A stretch of DNA of 64,000 bases, taken from Bog-375 sp049698695 (GTDB lineage Bacteria > Acidobacteriota > Terriglobia > Bryobacterales > Bryobacteraceae). The first letter of the stretch is position 1. Each line of letters opens with the position of its first letter. Where the stretch lies: the NCBI GenBank assembly GCA_049698695.1, contig JBAVYH010000067.1, positions 1 through 64,000 on the forward strand, in the 5' to 3' direction. A program made the translations under genes and the position numbers. Below the pieces are notes generated by a model that did no database searches, was not told the origin of the DNA, and saw nothing but the letters and a program-made list of their open reading frames with translations. Positions 52,129 to 60,116 of the stretch are shown in pieces.

Positions 52129-54975
52129 TCACTTCAACGTCAGGAGCCAGATATCCGATTCGGTCACGCGCCGCGAGAAGTACGCCGTTTTCCCCTCGCG
52201 GGTGAGCTGCGGTGGGCCTAGGATGTCGCGTGTTACGGAGAAGATCTTCCGGACCTGCTTTGACCGCGTGTCGACGATGTAGAATGCCTTGCCGGCCGCG
52301 ACGAACAGCACGCGGTTGCTGTGGGGCAGCCACACCGGCCATTGGCCGAAGTCGGTCAGCCGTTCGTATTTGCGCGAGCGCAGCGAATACATCACAATCC
52401 CTTGTGTCGCCGAATCCACGTGACCGACGAGGTGTTCGCCGTCGGGCGACCACGAATTCACCAGCAAGTGGACGGATGGAGGGTCGAGCGGCGGCAGCAC
52501 ATCCGGAGTCTGTTGTTTCCACGGGCGATTCGGGTCGAAGATCCAAAGTTTCCATTTGACGAGCGGCGCTTCGATCGCGCCGACCGTCGCGATCCGCGAG
52601 CCGTCCGGAGACCATGCAAGGTACCCTGCTCCACCTTCCGTGAGCTGCTGCAGGTCGCTGCCGTCGGGTCTGATCTTCCACAGCTCCAGGTGGCCGCTAC
52701 GATTTGAGAAACAGGCAATCCACTTGCCATCCGGCGACCAACGAGGCATGCGATCGGTCGCAGAATCGCTCGTCAGTTGCCGCATCGCCGTGCCGTCCGG
52801 GTGTGCGACGTAGAGGTGTCCTCCAGGTTGCACGAGCGAGTAGAATGCAACCCACTCGCCGTCCGGCGAAGGATCGGGATCCGACCAGCGCAGCGAGCCG
52901 GTGGTCGCCCAAGCCGGTTCTCCTTTTGGGGCGCCGGAAGGATCCAGCGCCAGTTGCTGAATGTTCGCCGTGACGAGTACCGATGTGTACGCGATGCGTT
53001 TCCCGTCGGCGGAGAGGCTCGGGTGGGCGAGGTACGGCGCTGGCGTTGTGATCGGTTCAGGCTCTGCCCTTGCCTTGCCGGACGTTTCATCGATCAGGAC
53101 ACGCCAGAGATTCGTGCTGCCGCCCCTGTCGCTCGCGTAATAGAGATACTTCCCATCCGGAGACCATACGGGATTCCAGTTGGTGGCCCTATCGCCGGTC
53201 ACCTGTGTGGGAGTTCCGCCTGTGACCGAGATCGTCCACAGCTCTGCCTGGGCCGGATTGCCCAGCCGGTGTGTGTAGGCGATACGACGGTTGTGTGGCG
53301 ACCAGCTCGCCAAGACGGCGTCTCCCTCGTTGAGCCGACGCGCTTTTCCGTTGGTCACTGTGACGACCCACAACTCGCTGCGCGTATCCACGTTCTGCGG
53401 ATTTAGTTCGACGTTTTCGGTCGTGAAGGCGAGTTGGGTGCCGTCGGGCGACCATGATGGCTTGAAGCCCATATGCGTAACGCGTCTGGCCGCCTCGCCC
53501 GTGCGGCCCATGACGAAGATGCCGCCCCCCTCGCGGCTGGAGCGGAAGGCGATGCGCTCGCCGTCCGGCGAGAACACCGGCTGGTCGTCGTCAACCGTTG
53601 GATCCTTGCTGAGGTCGAAGGGGTTCTGCCCGCTGACGCTCTGTAGATAAATCTGGCGGCCTCTGGCGCTGGCACCCGCATAGACCAGCCACTTCCCGTC
53701 GGGTGAGAGACTCGGGAACCACTCGACGCCGGGTTGCGACGTCAATTGCGAGAACTCCGCGTGAACCAAAGTGGGCCGCGGGCTCCCTGTTTGCCCGGCA
53801 CGCCGGAAGATTGCGTATCCCGTGATGACCATTAGAACGCCCACAACGATCAGCACGAACCGCTTGGGCAGCCTCCGCCGGGTGCCGGGGCGCACGAACT
53901 CGAGCGCTTCGCCAGACGCGGCCCGCAGCTGCAAATCTTCGAGATCGCTGTGAAGGTCTACCGCGCTCTGGTAGCGCCGGGCAGCATCTTTTACGAGGCA
54001 GCGCCTGACGATGCGATCGAGGTCGCGTGGGACCGCTGGATTGACCTCGGCGGGAGCGGGCGGCGAGTCCTTGAGGATCGATGAAATTACCGACATCGCG
54101 CTGTCGCCGCGAAATGGGCGAGTGCCGGTGGCCATCTCGTAAAGCACCACGCCCAGCGAGAAAATGTCGGATCGCGCGTCGACCTTCTGTCCCTGTGCCT
54201 GCTCCGGAGACATGTAAGCAGGTGTGCCCATGATCCGGCCTTCCATCGTCACCGTGCTTTCGTGCCTAGGCCCCAGTTCCGCCCTCCGGGCTAAGCCGAA
54301 ATCCAGCAGCTTCACCAGCCCATCGGTGTTCAGCATGATGTTGCCCGGCTTCAGATCCCGATGGATCACACCTGCCGCGTGGGCCTTCGCCAGTCCGCCG
54401 GCGATCTGCACCGCGTAGTCCAGGGTTTCATCCAGCCCCATTCCCCCGGCAGGGATGATCTTGGTCAGCGACTTGCCCTCCACGTACTCCATGGCGAAAA
54501 AGTCCACGCCGTTATCGGAGCCGACCTCGTATGTGCCTACGATGTTCGGGTGATTCAGTGCGGAAGCGGCGCGGGCTTCGCGCAGCAATCGCGACCGCCA
54601 TTCGGGGTCGGATGCATACTCCGGTGGAAGGACCTTGAGCGCTACCGGCCGGTGAAGTTGCGTATCGAAGGCACGGTACACAGCCCCCATGCCGCCTTCA
54701 CCAAGCTTCTCTTGAATCTCGTAGTGGGCGACCCGCTGCCCGATGGCTGGCAAGGCTGCGTCCGAAGGCGTATTCCGGCTGCCCGCCTCGGACTCCCACG
54801 CGGGCCGGTCGAGCAGGTCGTCCGCCGACGGCTGCGCCAACAGAGACTCCACCTCGCGCCGCAAGTCGTCATGCCCGGCGCAGGCGACCGTAAGAAATAC
54901 CGCCCGTTCCTCAGGCTCGCGTTCCGACGCCTCCTGGTAAATCTCCTTGATGCGTTTCCAGCGGGCTGAATCCAT
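52129..54975 (-). CDS. transmembrane Ser/Thr protein kinase with TolB/WD40 propeller
   Basis: A 948-residue Hanks-type kinase. N-terminal segment MDSARWKRIKEIYQEASERE, then kinase domain (about residues 75-345): EKLGEGGMGAVYRAFD (P-loop), VALKVLPPEY (Lys), HRDLKPGNIMLN (catalytic loop), DFGLARR and GTPAYMSPEQAQG. One helix follows (FVLIVVGVLMVITGYAIFRR). The rest is PD40/TolB-like beta-propeller repeats with many SPDGxxIA blades, placed outside the cytoplasm. All catalytic residues are intact. The ECF sigma gene lies upstream on the same strand with a 508-base gap. Confidence 0.95.
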   Translation of the reverse strand: MDSARWKRIKEIYQEASEREPEERAVFLTVACAGHDDLRREVESLLAQPSADDLLDRPAWESEAGSRNTPSDAALPAIGQRVAHYEIQEKLGEGGMGAVYRAFDTQLHRPVALKVLPPEYASDPEWRSRLLREARAASALNHPNIVGTYEVGSDNGVDFFAMEYVEGKSLTKIIPAGGMGLDETLDYAVQIAGGLAKAHAAGVIHRDLKPGNIMLNTDGLVKLLDFGLARRAELGPRHESTVTMEGRIMGTPAYMSPEQAQGQKVDARSDIFSLGVVLYEMATGTRPFRGDSAMSVISSILKDSPPAPAEVNPAVPRDLDRIVRRCLVKDAARRYQSAVDLHSDLEDLQLRAASGEALEFVRPGTRRRLPKRFVLIVVGVLMVITGYAIFRRAGQTGSPRPTLVHAEFSQLTSQPGVEWFPSLSPDGKWLVYAGASARGRQIYLQSVSGQNPFDLSKDPTVDDDQPVFSPDGERIAFRSSREGGGIFVMGRTGEAARRVTHMGFKPSWSPDGTQLAFTTENVELNPQNVDTRSELWVVTVTNGKARRLNEGDAVLASWSPHNRRIAYTHRLGNPAQAELWTISVTGGTPTQVTGDRATNWNPVWSPDGKYLYYASDRGGSTNLWRVLIDETSGKARAEPEPITTPAPYLAHPSLSADGKRIAYTSVLVTANIQQLALDPSGAPKGEPAWATTGSLRWSDPDPSPDGEWVAFYSLVQPGGHLYVAHPDGTAMRQLTSDSATDRMPRWSPDGKWIACFSNRSGHLELWKIRPDGSDLQQLTEGGAGYLAWSPDGSRIATVGAIEAPLVKWKLWIFDPNRPWKQQTPDVLPPLDPPSVHLLVNSWSPDGEHLVGHVDSATQGIVMYSLRSRKYERLTDFGQWPVWLPHSNRVLFVAAGKAFYIVDTRSKQVRKIFSVTRDILGPPQLTREGKTAYFSRRVTESDIWLLTLK

Positions 54976-55075
54976 AACAGCCTGGGCGGATTATAGCACC
55001 GCAAAATCGCAAATCCCATGGCGTTGACATGGCCTTGTCATTGCCGCAGGGCGGGATTCGGGCGCCGCGGGCCTT

Positions 55076-55324
55076 ATGTCGGCTTCTGGAAGACCGCGAC
55101 GCTCGGTCGAGATTTTCTACGGCCTGCTGATCCTCATGTCCGCGAACGCCGTCGATTCGCTGGTGGGCAGGGCTCGATAGCTATCACTGACGCTGTACCT
55201 GTGCATCGCGACCGCGTTTCAGACGGCGTACGCTCGAACCCGATCGCCCGACGAAAGGTTCAACCGAGTCATACGGGCGGCCTGGGATGACTCCCCAGTC
55301 CACCGGCGCATCAATCATCACTGA
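55076..55324 (+). pseudogene. possible small membrane protein, interrupted by TAG
   Basis: From ATG 55076 a frame reads SVEIFYGLLILMSANAVDSL, hits TAG at 55178-55180, then continues LTLYLCIATAFQTAYARTRS and ends at TGA 55322. Two hydrophobic segments joined across the stop look like a two-helix protein that lost one codon. No ribosome site was seen and family is unknown. It may be chance, but it fills most of an otherwise empty gap between the kinase and sigma genes. Confidence 0.3.
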
Positions 55325-55483
55325 CGTGCTTCAGCGACCGGCGTGATGGGCCATCCGGCGCGCGAGCCTGCCTTTTGCGGAACCTAGATACGGTCAATGT
55401 GCGGCCGGAACAGGGACGAATGCCGGACGATCCGGAAATCACACGCGCCGGCCGCCCGCTCACCGGGATCCAGATTTCAGCGT

Positions 55484-56113
55484 CTATGGCTTCGTGACAC
55501 GACCCTTCCCAATCTCTCTCCGCAGCCAGGCTTTGGCCAGCTTCCAGTCCCGCATGACGCTCTGCGGCGAGATCTCCAGCACCTCGGCGGTCTCATCCAC
55601 ACTGAGCCCGCCGAAAAAGCGCATCTCGACCACCTCCGCCTGGCGGGCATCCATTTTGGCCAGATGCTCCAGCGCCTCGTGGATAGCCAGGATCTCCTCC
55701 GCCCGTCCGGACCCCATGTCCGGAATCTGGTCCAGGTCAATGCCGGTGGATGTGCCGACGCCCCGGGGCAACCCGCCGCGCTTCTGAGACCACCGGATAC
55801 GGGCGGCGTCCACGAGGATGCCCCGCATGATTCGAGCAGCTACAGCATAGAAGTGCGCACGGTCCTGCCACCTTGCGCTGTGTATCTCCACCAGCCGGAT
55901 GTAGGCTTCGTGAACCAAAGCCGTCGTTTGGAGGTTCCCGTAATCGCCGCCGCGCATGTGCCGCCGTGCCAGCCGCTTCAGCTCCCGGTACACGTGGGGG
56001 ATGAGGTTGTCCAGGGCGGTGGGCTCACCCCTCTCCCAAGCCCTCAACATACCGGTGATCTCGTGCGTAGAGGCGGCGTTCATCGGCACCGGAAAGAATT
56101 CCTCTGGAAACAT
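55484..56113 (-). CDS. ECF RNA polymerase sigma factor (Sig-70_X6 type)
   Basis: A 209-residue sigma factor with only regions 2 and 4. Region 2: ALDNLIPHVYRELKRLARRH and NLQTTALVHEAYIRLVEI, with AHFYAVAARIMRGILVDAAR. Region 4: HLAKMDARQAEVVEMRFFGG then LSVDETAEVLEISPQSVMRD, its helix-turn-helix. LQTTALVHEAY is diagnostic for the X6 subgroup common in Acidobacteriota and Planctomycetes and often linked to Ser/Thr kinases. Start ATG 56113 has a G-rich ribosome site; GTG 56089 and ATG 56083 are alternatives. It is divergent from the secreted-protein gene at 56206. No anti-sigma gene is visible. Confidence 0.92.
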   Translation of the reverse strand: MFPEEFFPVPMNAASTHEITGMLRAWERGEPTALDNLIPHVYRELKRLARRHMRGGDYGNLQTTALVHEAYIRLVEIHSARWQDRAHFYAVAARIMRGILVDAARIRWSQKRGGLPRGVGTSTGIDLDQIPDMGSGRAEEILAIHEALEHLAKMDARQAEVVEMRFFGGLSVDETAEVLEISPQSVMRDWKLAKAWLRREIGKGRVTKP

Positions 56114-56205
56114 TGTAGCTTTCCCCCGCCGTTTTCGATTCCCTAAGTGAGGGCTGGCGCTGCCTCAGAACCGCGCCTGGCCACCAAATCTAAGGAGGTT
56201 TGACC

Positions 56206-56772
56206 ATGAGACGGAAAAGCATTGTCGCATTGACCTTCGTTTTCGCGCTAGCATTCGCAGCCGTCCTTCTCCCCGTGCCCGCTTCACATGCGCAGGCGCA
56301 GCATGGATGCAAGGCATTTCACGGGATCGTGCAGGGCAGCCTGCCCACTTCAAATCAGTTCGCATCTACAGACACATGGGGCGGCCCGGTCTATGCCAGC
56401 CTTGCCGGCGAGTTTCTCTCCGGCGGCATGTCGGGCAACGACGGAACTCAGATCGGACAAGGAGCGGTTTCGATCCTGAGAGACGGGGTATATAAGCTCT
56501 GCTTCGCCGCGTCTGGGGCTTGGTTGGGCGGACAGGGTGACTGCTTCACCTATGAAGTTCCCCATGCCGTAGTGATCTGGCCCGCTGCGAATTGGTTGGG
56601 CAGCTACAAGGCCAACGCGAATATTGTGAAGGGAACCGGTAGATTTGCGTCTGCTTCGGGACAGTTGGACGTCGCCGGCCCATTCATCCTCTGGACCGAT
56701 GCCAGCAGCCCGTTTGGCGTGAGCGGACGATGGAACGGTGAATTCAGCGGCAATATTTGCGGTGTCCAGTAA
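56206..56772 (+). CDS. secreted protein A of unknown function
   Basis: A 188-residue exported protein from ATG 56206; AAGGAGG is seven bases upstream. Signal peptide SIVALTFVFALAFAAVLLPV ends at SHAQA. The mature part is Gly/Ser-rich, beta-type: CKAFHGIVQGSLPTSNQFAS, WGGPVYASLAGEFLSGGMSG and, at the end, SGRWNGEFSGNICGVQ. Four cysteines could form disulfides. The last 22 codons and about 60 bases after it reappear, diverged, at 58250-58375. Divergent from the ECF sigma gene, so it is a plausible target of it. Family not recognised. Confidence 0.8.
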   Translation: MRRKSIVALTFVFALAFAAVLLPVPASHAQAQHGCKAFHGIVQGSLPTSNQFASTDTWGGPVYASLAGEFLSGGMSGNDGTQIGQGAVSILRDGVYKLCFAASGAWLGGQGDCFTYEVPHAVVIWPAANWLGSYKANANIVKGTGRFASASGQLDVAGPFILWTDASSPFGVSGRWNGEFSGNICGVQ

Positions 56773-56923
56773 TTACCCTGCTCCGCCGTTCTGAGCCGCT
56801 GCGTTGGGATCCCGGCCGGTCACGCCCGGCCGCGCATCGGAGGTGCGGCTGCCCATGGCCGCCCTTGGAAACATTCCCTCTGACCTCAGGGAATGACGAG
56901 CTGAATGGATTGAAAGGAGAATC

Positions 56924-58222
56924 ATGAAACGTTTCAACGTGTTGGCATTGGTTTTGTGTGCGTGCCTTGTAACGGTGGCACGGGCGCAGCAAAGTCCGGG
57001 CCCGCCACACTCTGGTAAACAACGGCTCCTCCGGCATCGGGTTCTGAGCGGGATGCCGAATACTCCTAATGCAACCGGCAATCTGAGCTATTATGGACCG
57101 CCGGCTCACGACGGCAGCCTGAAAACCTGGGACCTCGGCCATCACCCTGGCGGGAGTTGGGCCGATTTGTATGGCGTCAACAACCTGGAAGTTGCGGCCG
57201 GGTGGGGCGACGTCGACGGTCAAACGCGAATGATCGGTGTACCGCTCTTTGGTCCCAGCGCCGGCAAATGGTTCGACAGCGGCATAAGTAGCGATGATGT
57301 TGACGGCTGGAGTGTTGAGGGTGGCAGGATATCTGATACCGGTCTGATCGTGGGCGGCATCAAGGGCGAGAATGGCCATGCAAGGGCCTACGCCTGGACT
57401 CCGAACCACCCCGGGATCGACTTGGGCACTCTTGAGGGCGATATCGGCAGCGTTGCTATTGCTGTCAACCACACCGGAACGCTGATCGTCGGCGTGAGCT
57501 ACCAGGAGACAAAGGCGACCCCCGTTGCCTGGACGCCGCAACTCGGGTGGCAACAGGGCAGGCCGGCCATAACTTGGAAGATCCACGAGCTTCCTACCGG
57601 CGGTATGGAGCAACCCGGGCAAGTCTTCGCCGGTGTGACTCTGAACTGGTGGGGCTCCTGGGGCGTCAATGATCTCGGCCAGATCGCCGGGGACGCCTGG
57701 AGCGACGACTATGATGAAACTGCCGTGGTGTGGAACCCCATCCGCGGCTCCAACGGATGGGAAGTCCAACAGCTTCCCCATCAGTCTAGTTTCGGATTTG
57801 TCGCTGATCACAAGTACACCGAAGCCCTTTCCATCAACAATCTGGGTGAAATCGCGGGCGACGTGAGTATAGACTACTGGTGGCCCGCTCTTCCCGCTAT
57901 CTGGAGGATCTCACCCAGCACACATACTTGGCAGCTGACTGAGCTACCGACCCTTTCGGGACAGAGGTTCGGATGGAACGTCGCGTGGAGCATCAATGAA
58001 ATCGGTGACGTGGTGGGACTCAGCACGCCGGTCTGTTGCAATTCGGATGACTGGACTTCGATAGCCACCCGCTGGCTGACCAAGAATTCCAGTTTCGTGA
58101 AGGCCATTGGCTTTCCGGGTGATGCTAGCCAGGCGTACCAGGTGAATAGCTTCGGAATCGCGGCGGGTTCCTACAGCTCCGGCGGCGGCCCGGATCAGGC
58201 GTTTTCTGCTTCCATCCACTGA
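56924..58222 (+). CDS. secreted HAF-repeat/propeller-like protein B
   Basis: A 432-residue exported protein from ATG 56924 with AAAGGAG upstream. Signal peptide RFNVLALVLCACLVTVARAQ. The mature part is built from repeats such as GGRISDTGLIVGG, ARAYAWTPNHPGIDLGTLEG, SVAIAVNHTGTLIVG, GVNDLGQIAGDAW, SINNLGEIAGDV and SINEIGDVVGLS. These match the extracellular HAF repeat pattern and predict a beta-propeller. No enzymatic motif seen. It lies 151 bases after protein A and may share its regulation. Confidence 0.85.
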   Translation: MKRFNVLALVLCACLVTVARAQQSPGPPHSGKQRLLRHRVLSGMPNTPNATGNLSYYGPPAHDGSLKTWDLGHHPGGSWADLYGVNNLEVAAGWGDVDGQTRMIGVPLFGPSAGKWFDSGISSDDVDGWSVEGGRISDTGLIVGGIKGENGHARAYAWTPNHPGIDLGTLEGDIGSVAIAVNHTGTLIVGVSYQETKATPVAWTPQLGWQQGRPAITWKIHELPTGGMEQPGQVFAGVTLNWWGSWGVNDLGQIAGDAWSDDYDETAVVWNPIRGSNGWEVQQLPHQSSFGFVADHKYTEALSINNLGEIAGDVSIDYWWPALPAIWRISPSTHTWQLTELPTLSGQRFGWNVAWSINEIGDVVGLSTPVCCNSDDWTSIATRWLTKNSSFVKAIGFPGDASQAYQVNSFGIAAGSYSSGGGPDQAFSASIH

Positions 58223-58249
58223 TCCGCGAATTGAGGGGCAGATGCCCAC

Positions 58250-58375
58250 AGCCCGTCTGGTGTGAGCGAACGATGGAATGGTGAATTCGGCGGCAGTATT
58301 TGCGGCGTCCAGTAGTTACCTCCGGCATTCTTAGCCGCTGCATGGGGCTCCGGACCGGCCACGCCCAGCCTTGGA
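58250..58375 (+). pseudogene. 3'-end duplicate of secreted protein A gene
   Basis: An in-frame tail SPSGVSERWNGEFGGSICGV ending in TAG (58313-58315) corresponds to SPFGVSGRWNGEFSGNICGV of protein A. Similarity continues about 60 bases past the stop (ccgctgc..ccacgcccagcc). The head of the gene is missing: protein B ends just before, at 58222. Coding identity is about 88 percent with amino-acid changes, so the duplication is not recent. Confidence 0.75.
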
Positions 58376-59064
58376 CACGGCCTGCCGATCCGGCCCTCGC
58401 GAGGAACGCCGAAGGCAACCAAAGATCGAACAATGGGTTGATACCTGCCCGGCCTCCGATCCGGCAATCCAGCAGATCCGCGGATTTTGATATCCGGCTC
58501 GACAACGTCCCCGTGACCCAGTTCGCCTGCGTGGAGCCGTACACCCAGACGCCTCTGGAGCAGTTCTCGCTGCCGACCGTGGTCCTGCAGGTTCTTCGCC
58601 TGATGTATTACCTGGACACGGGCCGATCTGGGTACCTCCCCTGGACGAACCTACGGCTGTACGACTGGGCGAAATCAAAACTCGAGGGAATCGACATACG
58701 CTCCGACTATGGTGCGAACCAATACTGCGAGGCGATCAACGGTCGGCAATACATGACGTTCAACGGCACGACTCGCGACGATGCGAACAAAGCATACTCA
58801 CTCAGCCTTGACGGACTTTTGTCGAATCTGACGGCGCTTGCTCACGAGGCTCGCCATGTGGACGGATTTCGGCATGTAAGTTGCTGCGGCATTCCGCAGG
58901 GCTGCGATCAGACGTGCGACGAGAAGAACCTCTCGCCCTACGAAATCCAGTTCTATCTGCAGCGGGCGTGGCTTACGGGGAAGAATTTGAACCTCAACTT
59001 GGCATGCCTCGATCCGGCTGGACTGCTGCGATGCAAAGCCAGAGGCGCTTCCGGCTTCAACTGA
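58300..59064 (+). CDS. HExxHxxGxxH-motif protein, 5' end disturbed
   Basis: The recognisable part runs from about 58480 to 59064: TQFACVEPYTQTPLEQF, LQVLRLMYYLDTG and LAHEARHVDGFRH, followed by CCGIPQGCDQTCDEKN. HEARHVDGFRH fits the metzincin zinc consensus HExxHxxGxxH exactly, and the Cys-rich stretch may form disulfides, which suggests a secreted metalloprotease-like protein. No signal peptide exists; the first ~40 codons run through the protein A duplicate and look random. The gene may have lost its start by rearrangement. The listed start is only the frame limit. Confidence 0.5.
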   Translation: MRRPVVTSGILSRCMGLRTGHAQPWTRPADPALARNAEGNQRSNNGLIPARPPIRQSSRSADFDIRLDNVPVTQFACVEPYTQTPLEQFSLPTVVLQVLRLMYYLDTGRSGYLPWTNLRLYDWAKSKLEGIDIRSDYGANQYCEAINGRQYMTFNGTTRDDANKAYSLSLDGLLSNLTALAHEARHVDGFRHVSCCGIPQGCDQTCDEKNLSPYEIQFYLQRAWLTGKNLNLNLACLDPAGLLRCKARGASGFN

Positions 59065-59104
59065 GATCGGCGGCGATTGCCAGCCGGGGCCGTATCCTTA
59101 CATC

Positions 59105-59245
59105 TGGCACGCGCGTCTTTGGCGTGGGTTCCGCGATAGCCGTCATGGATCTGCGTTTATCATAACAACCATCGCCGCGGCACGCCCGCGATCAGTACGG
59201 CGATGTCGCGCAGCTCGCACACCGCGTCCGGCTCAGGCAGGAAGT
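59105..59245. repeat. 141-bp direct repeat, copy 2
   Basis: The same sequence and orientation as 51983-52123, 4 mismatches. It contains an orphan exosortase start (complement of ATG at 59144-59146) with 14 codons, then stops matching at tggcac. On its right lies the lipoprotein locus, on its left the HExxHxxGxxH gene. Confidence 0.93.
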
Positions 59246-59354
59246 GACTGACCCTTCCGGTCGCGTCGCGGCACATCAACCGCTGGGGGGATCCCCCCGC
59301 ATGCCACCCGCACGGGCGGCGGGCCTTTCGGATCGGTTAGAATGGCTCTTTCAC

Positions 59355-59972
59355 ATGAAACCTTTGCTCACGATACTCGCCGCCGGCCTCCTTCTAGCCG
59401 GCTGCTCCGAACAACCCGCGCCGCCGGCGGCGGCCAAAAAAGAGGAGGCTAAGCCCGAGCCGATCACCGGCCAAAGCGCTCTGTTCAAGATGTACCAGGT
59501 GGCGCGCACCTGGGCCGCCGATGTGGCCGTGCTGAAACTGGACAGCATGGGCGAGGACGGCGTGCCCGACCAGCCCGGCAAATCCGGCGGATGGGAGGCT
59601 GTGTTCACCTCCGAGCAGCGCGCGGCGGCGCATACGTACACCTGGTACGCGGCCGACCAGGGGGACACCATCCACAAGGGAGTTTTTGCCGGCAGTGAGC
59701 AAGCTTACTCGGGTGGTGGGCACGGCGAGACCACGCCTTTCCTGATTTCGGACGTCAAAATCGACACCGATGCCGCGTTGGCCACGGCCAAAGGCAAAGA
59801 GGAAGCTTTCGAGAAGAAGAACCCCGGCCAGCCCGTCATCTACGTGCTCGAAAAAACCAGCAAGTTCGCCCATCCGGCGTGGCGCGTGATCTGGGGAGAA
59901 TCGGTGAGCACGTCCAGCTTTTCGGTGTTCGTGGATGCCTCCACGGGCACATTCCTCGAGATCATGCACTAA
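59355..59972 (+). CDS. lipoprotein of unknown function
   Basis: A 205-residue lipoprotein from ATG 59355. The signal peptide KPLLTILAAGLLLAGCSEQP has a lipobox LAGC, so Cys18 would be acylated. An Ala/Lys/Pro linker leads to a domain with ALFKMYQVARTWAADVAVLK and, near the C-terminus, PAWRVIWGESVSTSSFSVFV and DASTGTFLEI. The end (DASTGxFL) resembles PepSY-like folds. The frame extends to 59244, inside the direct repeat, without support. It is followed by a palindromic repeat. Confidence 0.8.
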   Translation: MKPLLTILAAGLLLAGCSEQPAPPAAAKKEEAKPEPITGQSALFKMYQVARTWAADVAVLKLDSMGEDGVPDQPGKSGGWEAVFTSEQRAAAHTYTWYAADQGDTIHKGVFAGSEQAYSGGGHGETTPFLISDVKIDTDAALATAKGKEEAFEKKNPGQPVIYVLEKTSKFAHPAWRVIWGESVSTSSFSVFVDASTGTFLEIMH

Positions 59973-60011
59973 CGGGCCTGTCAGGAAATAATCGTTTCAT
60001 CGGCGGACACT

Positions 60012-60067
60012 GCTCCCTTACGGTCGCGGCTCGGAACGCGCATCGGAGCCGCGACCGTCAGGGAGCG
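60012..60067. repeat. palindromic repeat, CTCCCTGACGG family (full copy)
   Basis: CTCCCTTACGGTCGCGGCTC (60013-60032) pairs with GAGCCGCGACCGTCAGGGAG (60046-60065) with one mismatch and a 13-base loop. It is placed between the convergent lipoprotein and porin genes, where it may also act as terminator. Confidence 0.8.
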
Positions 60068-60116
60068 GATGGTACGGTGATTTCTTGACGAGCGCTAACC
60101 GGCGGCGCCGCCGGGA

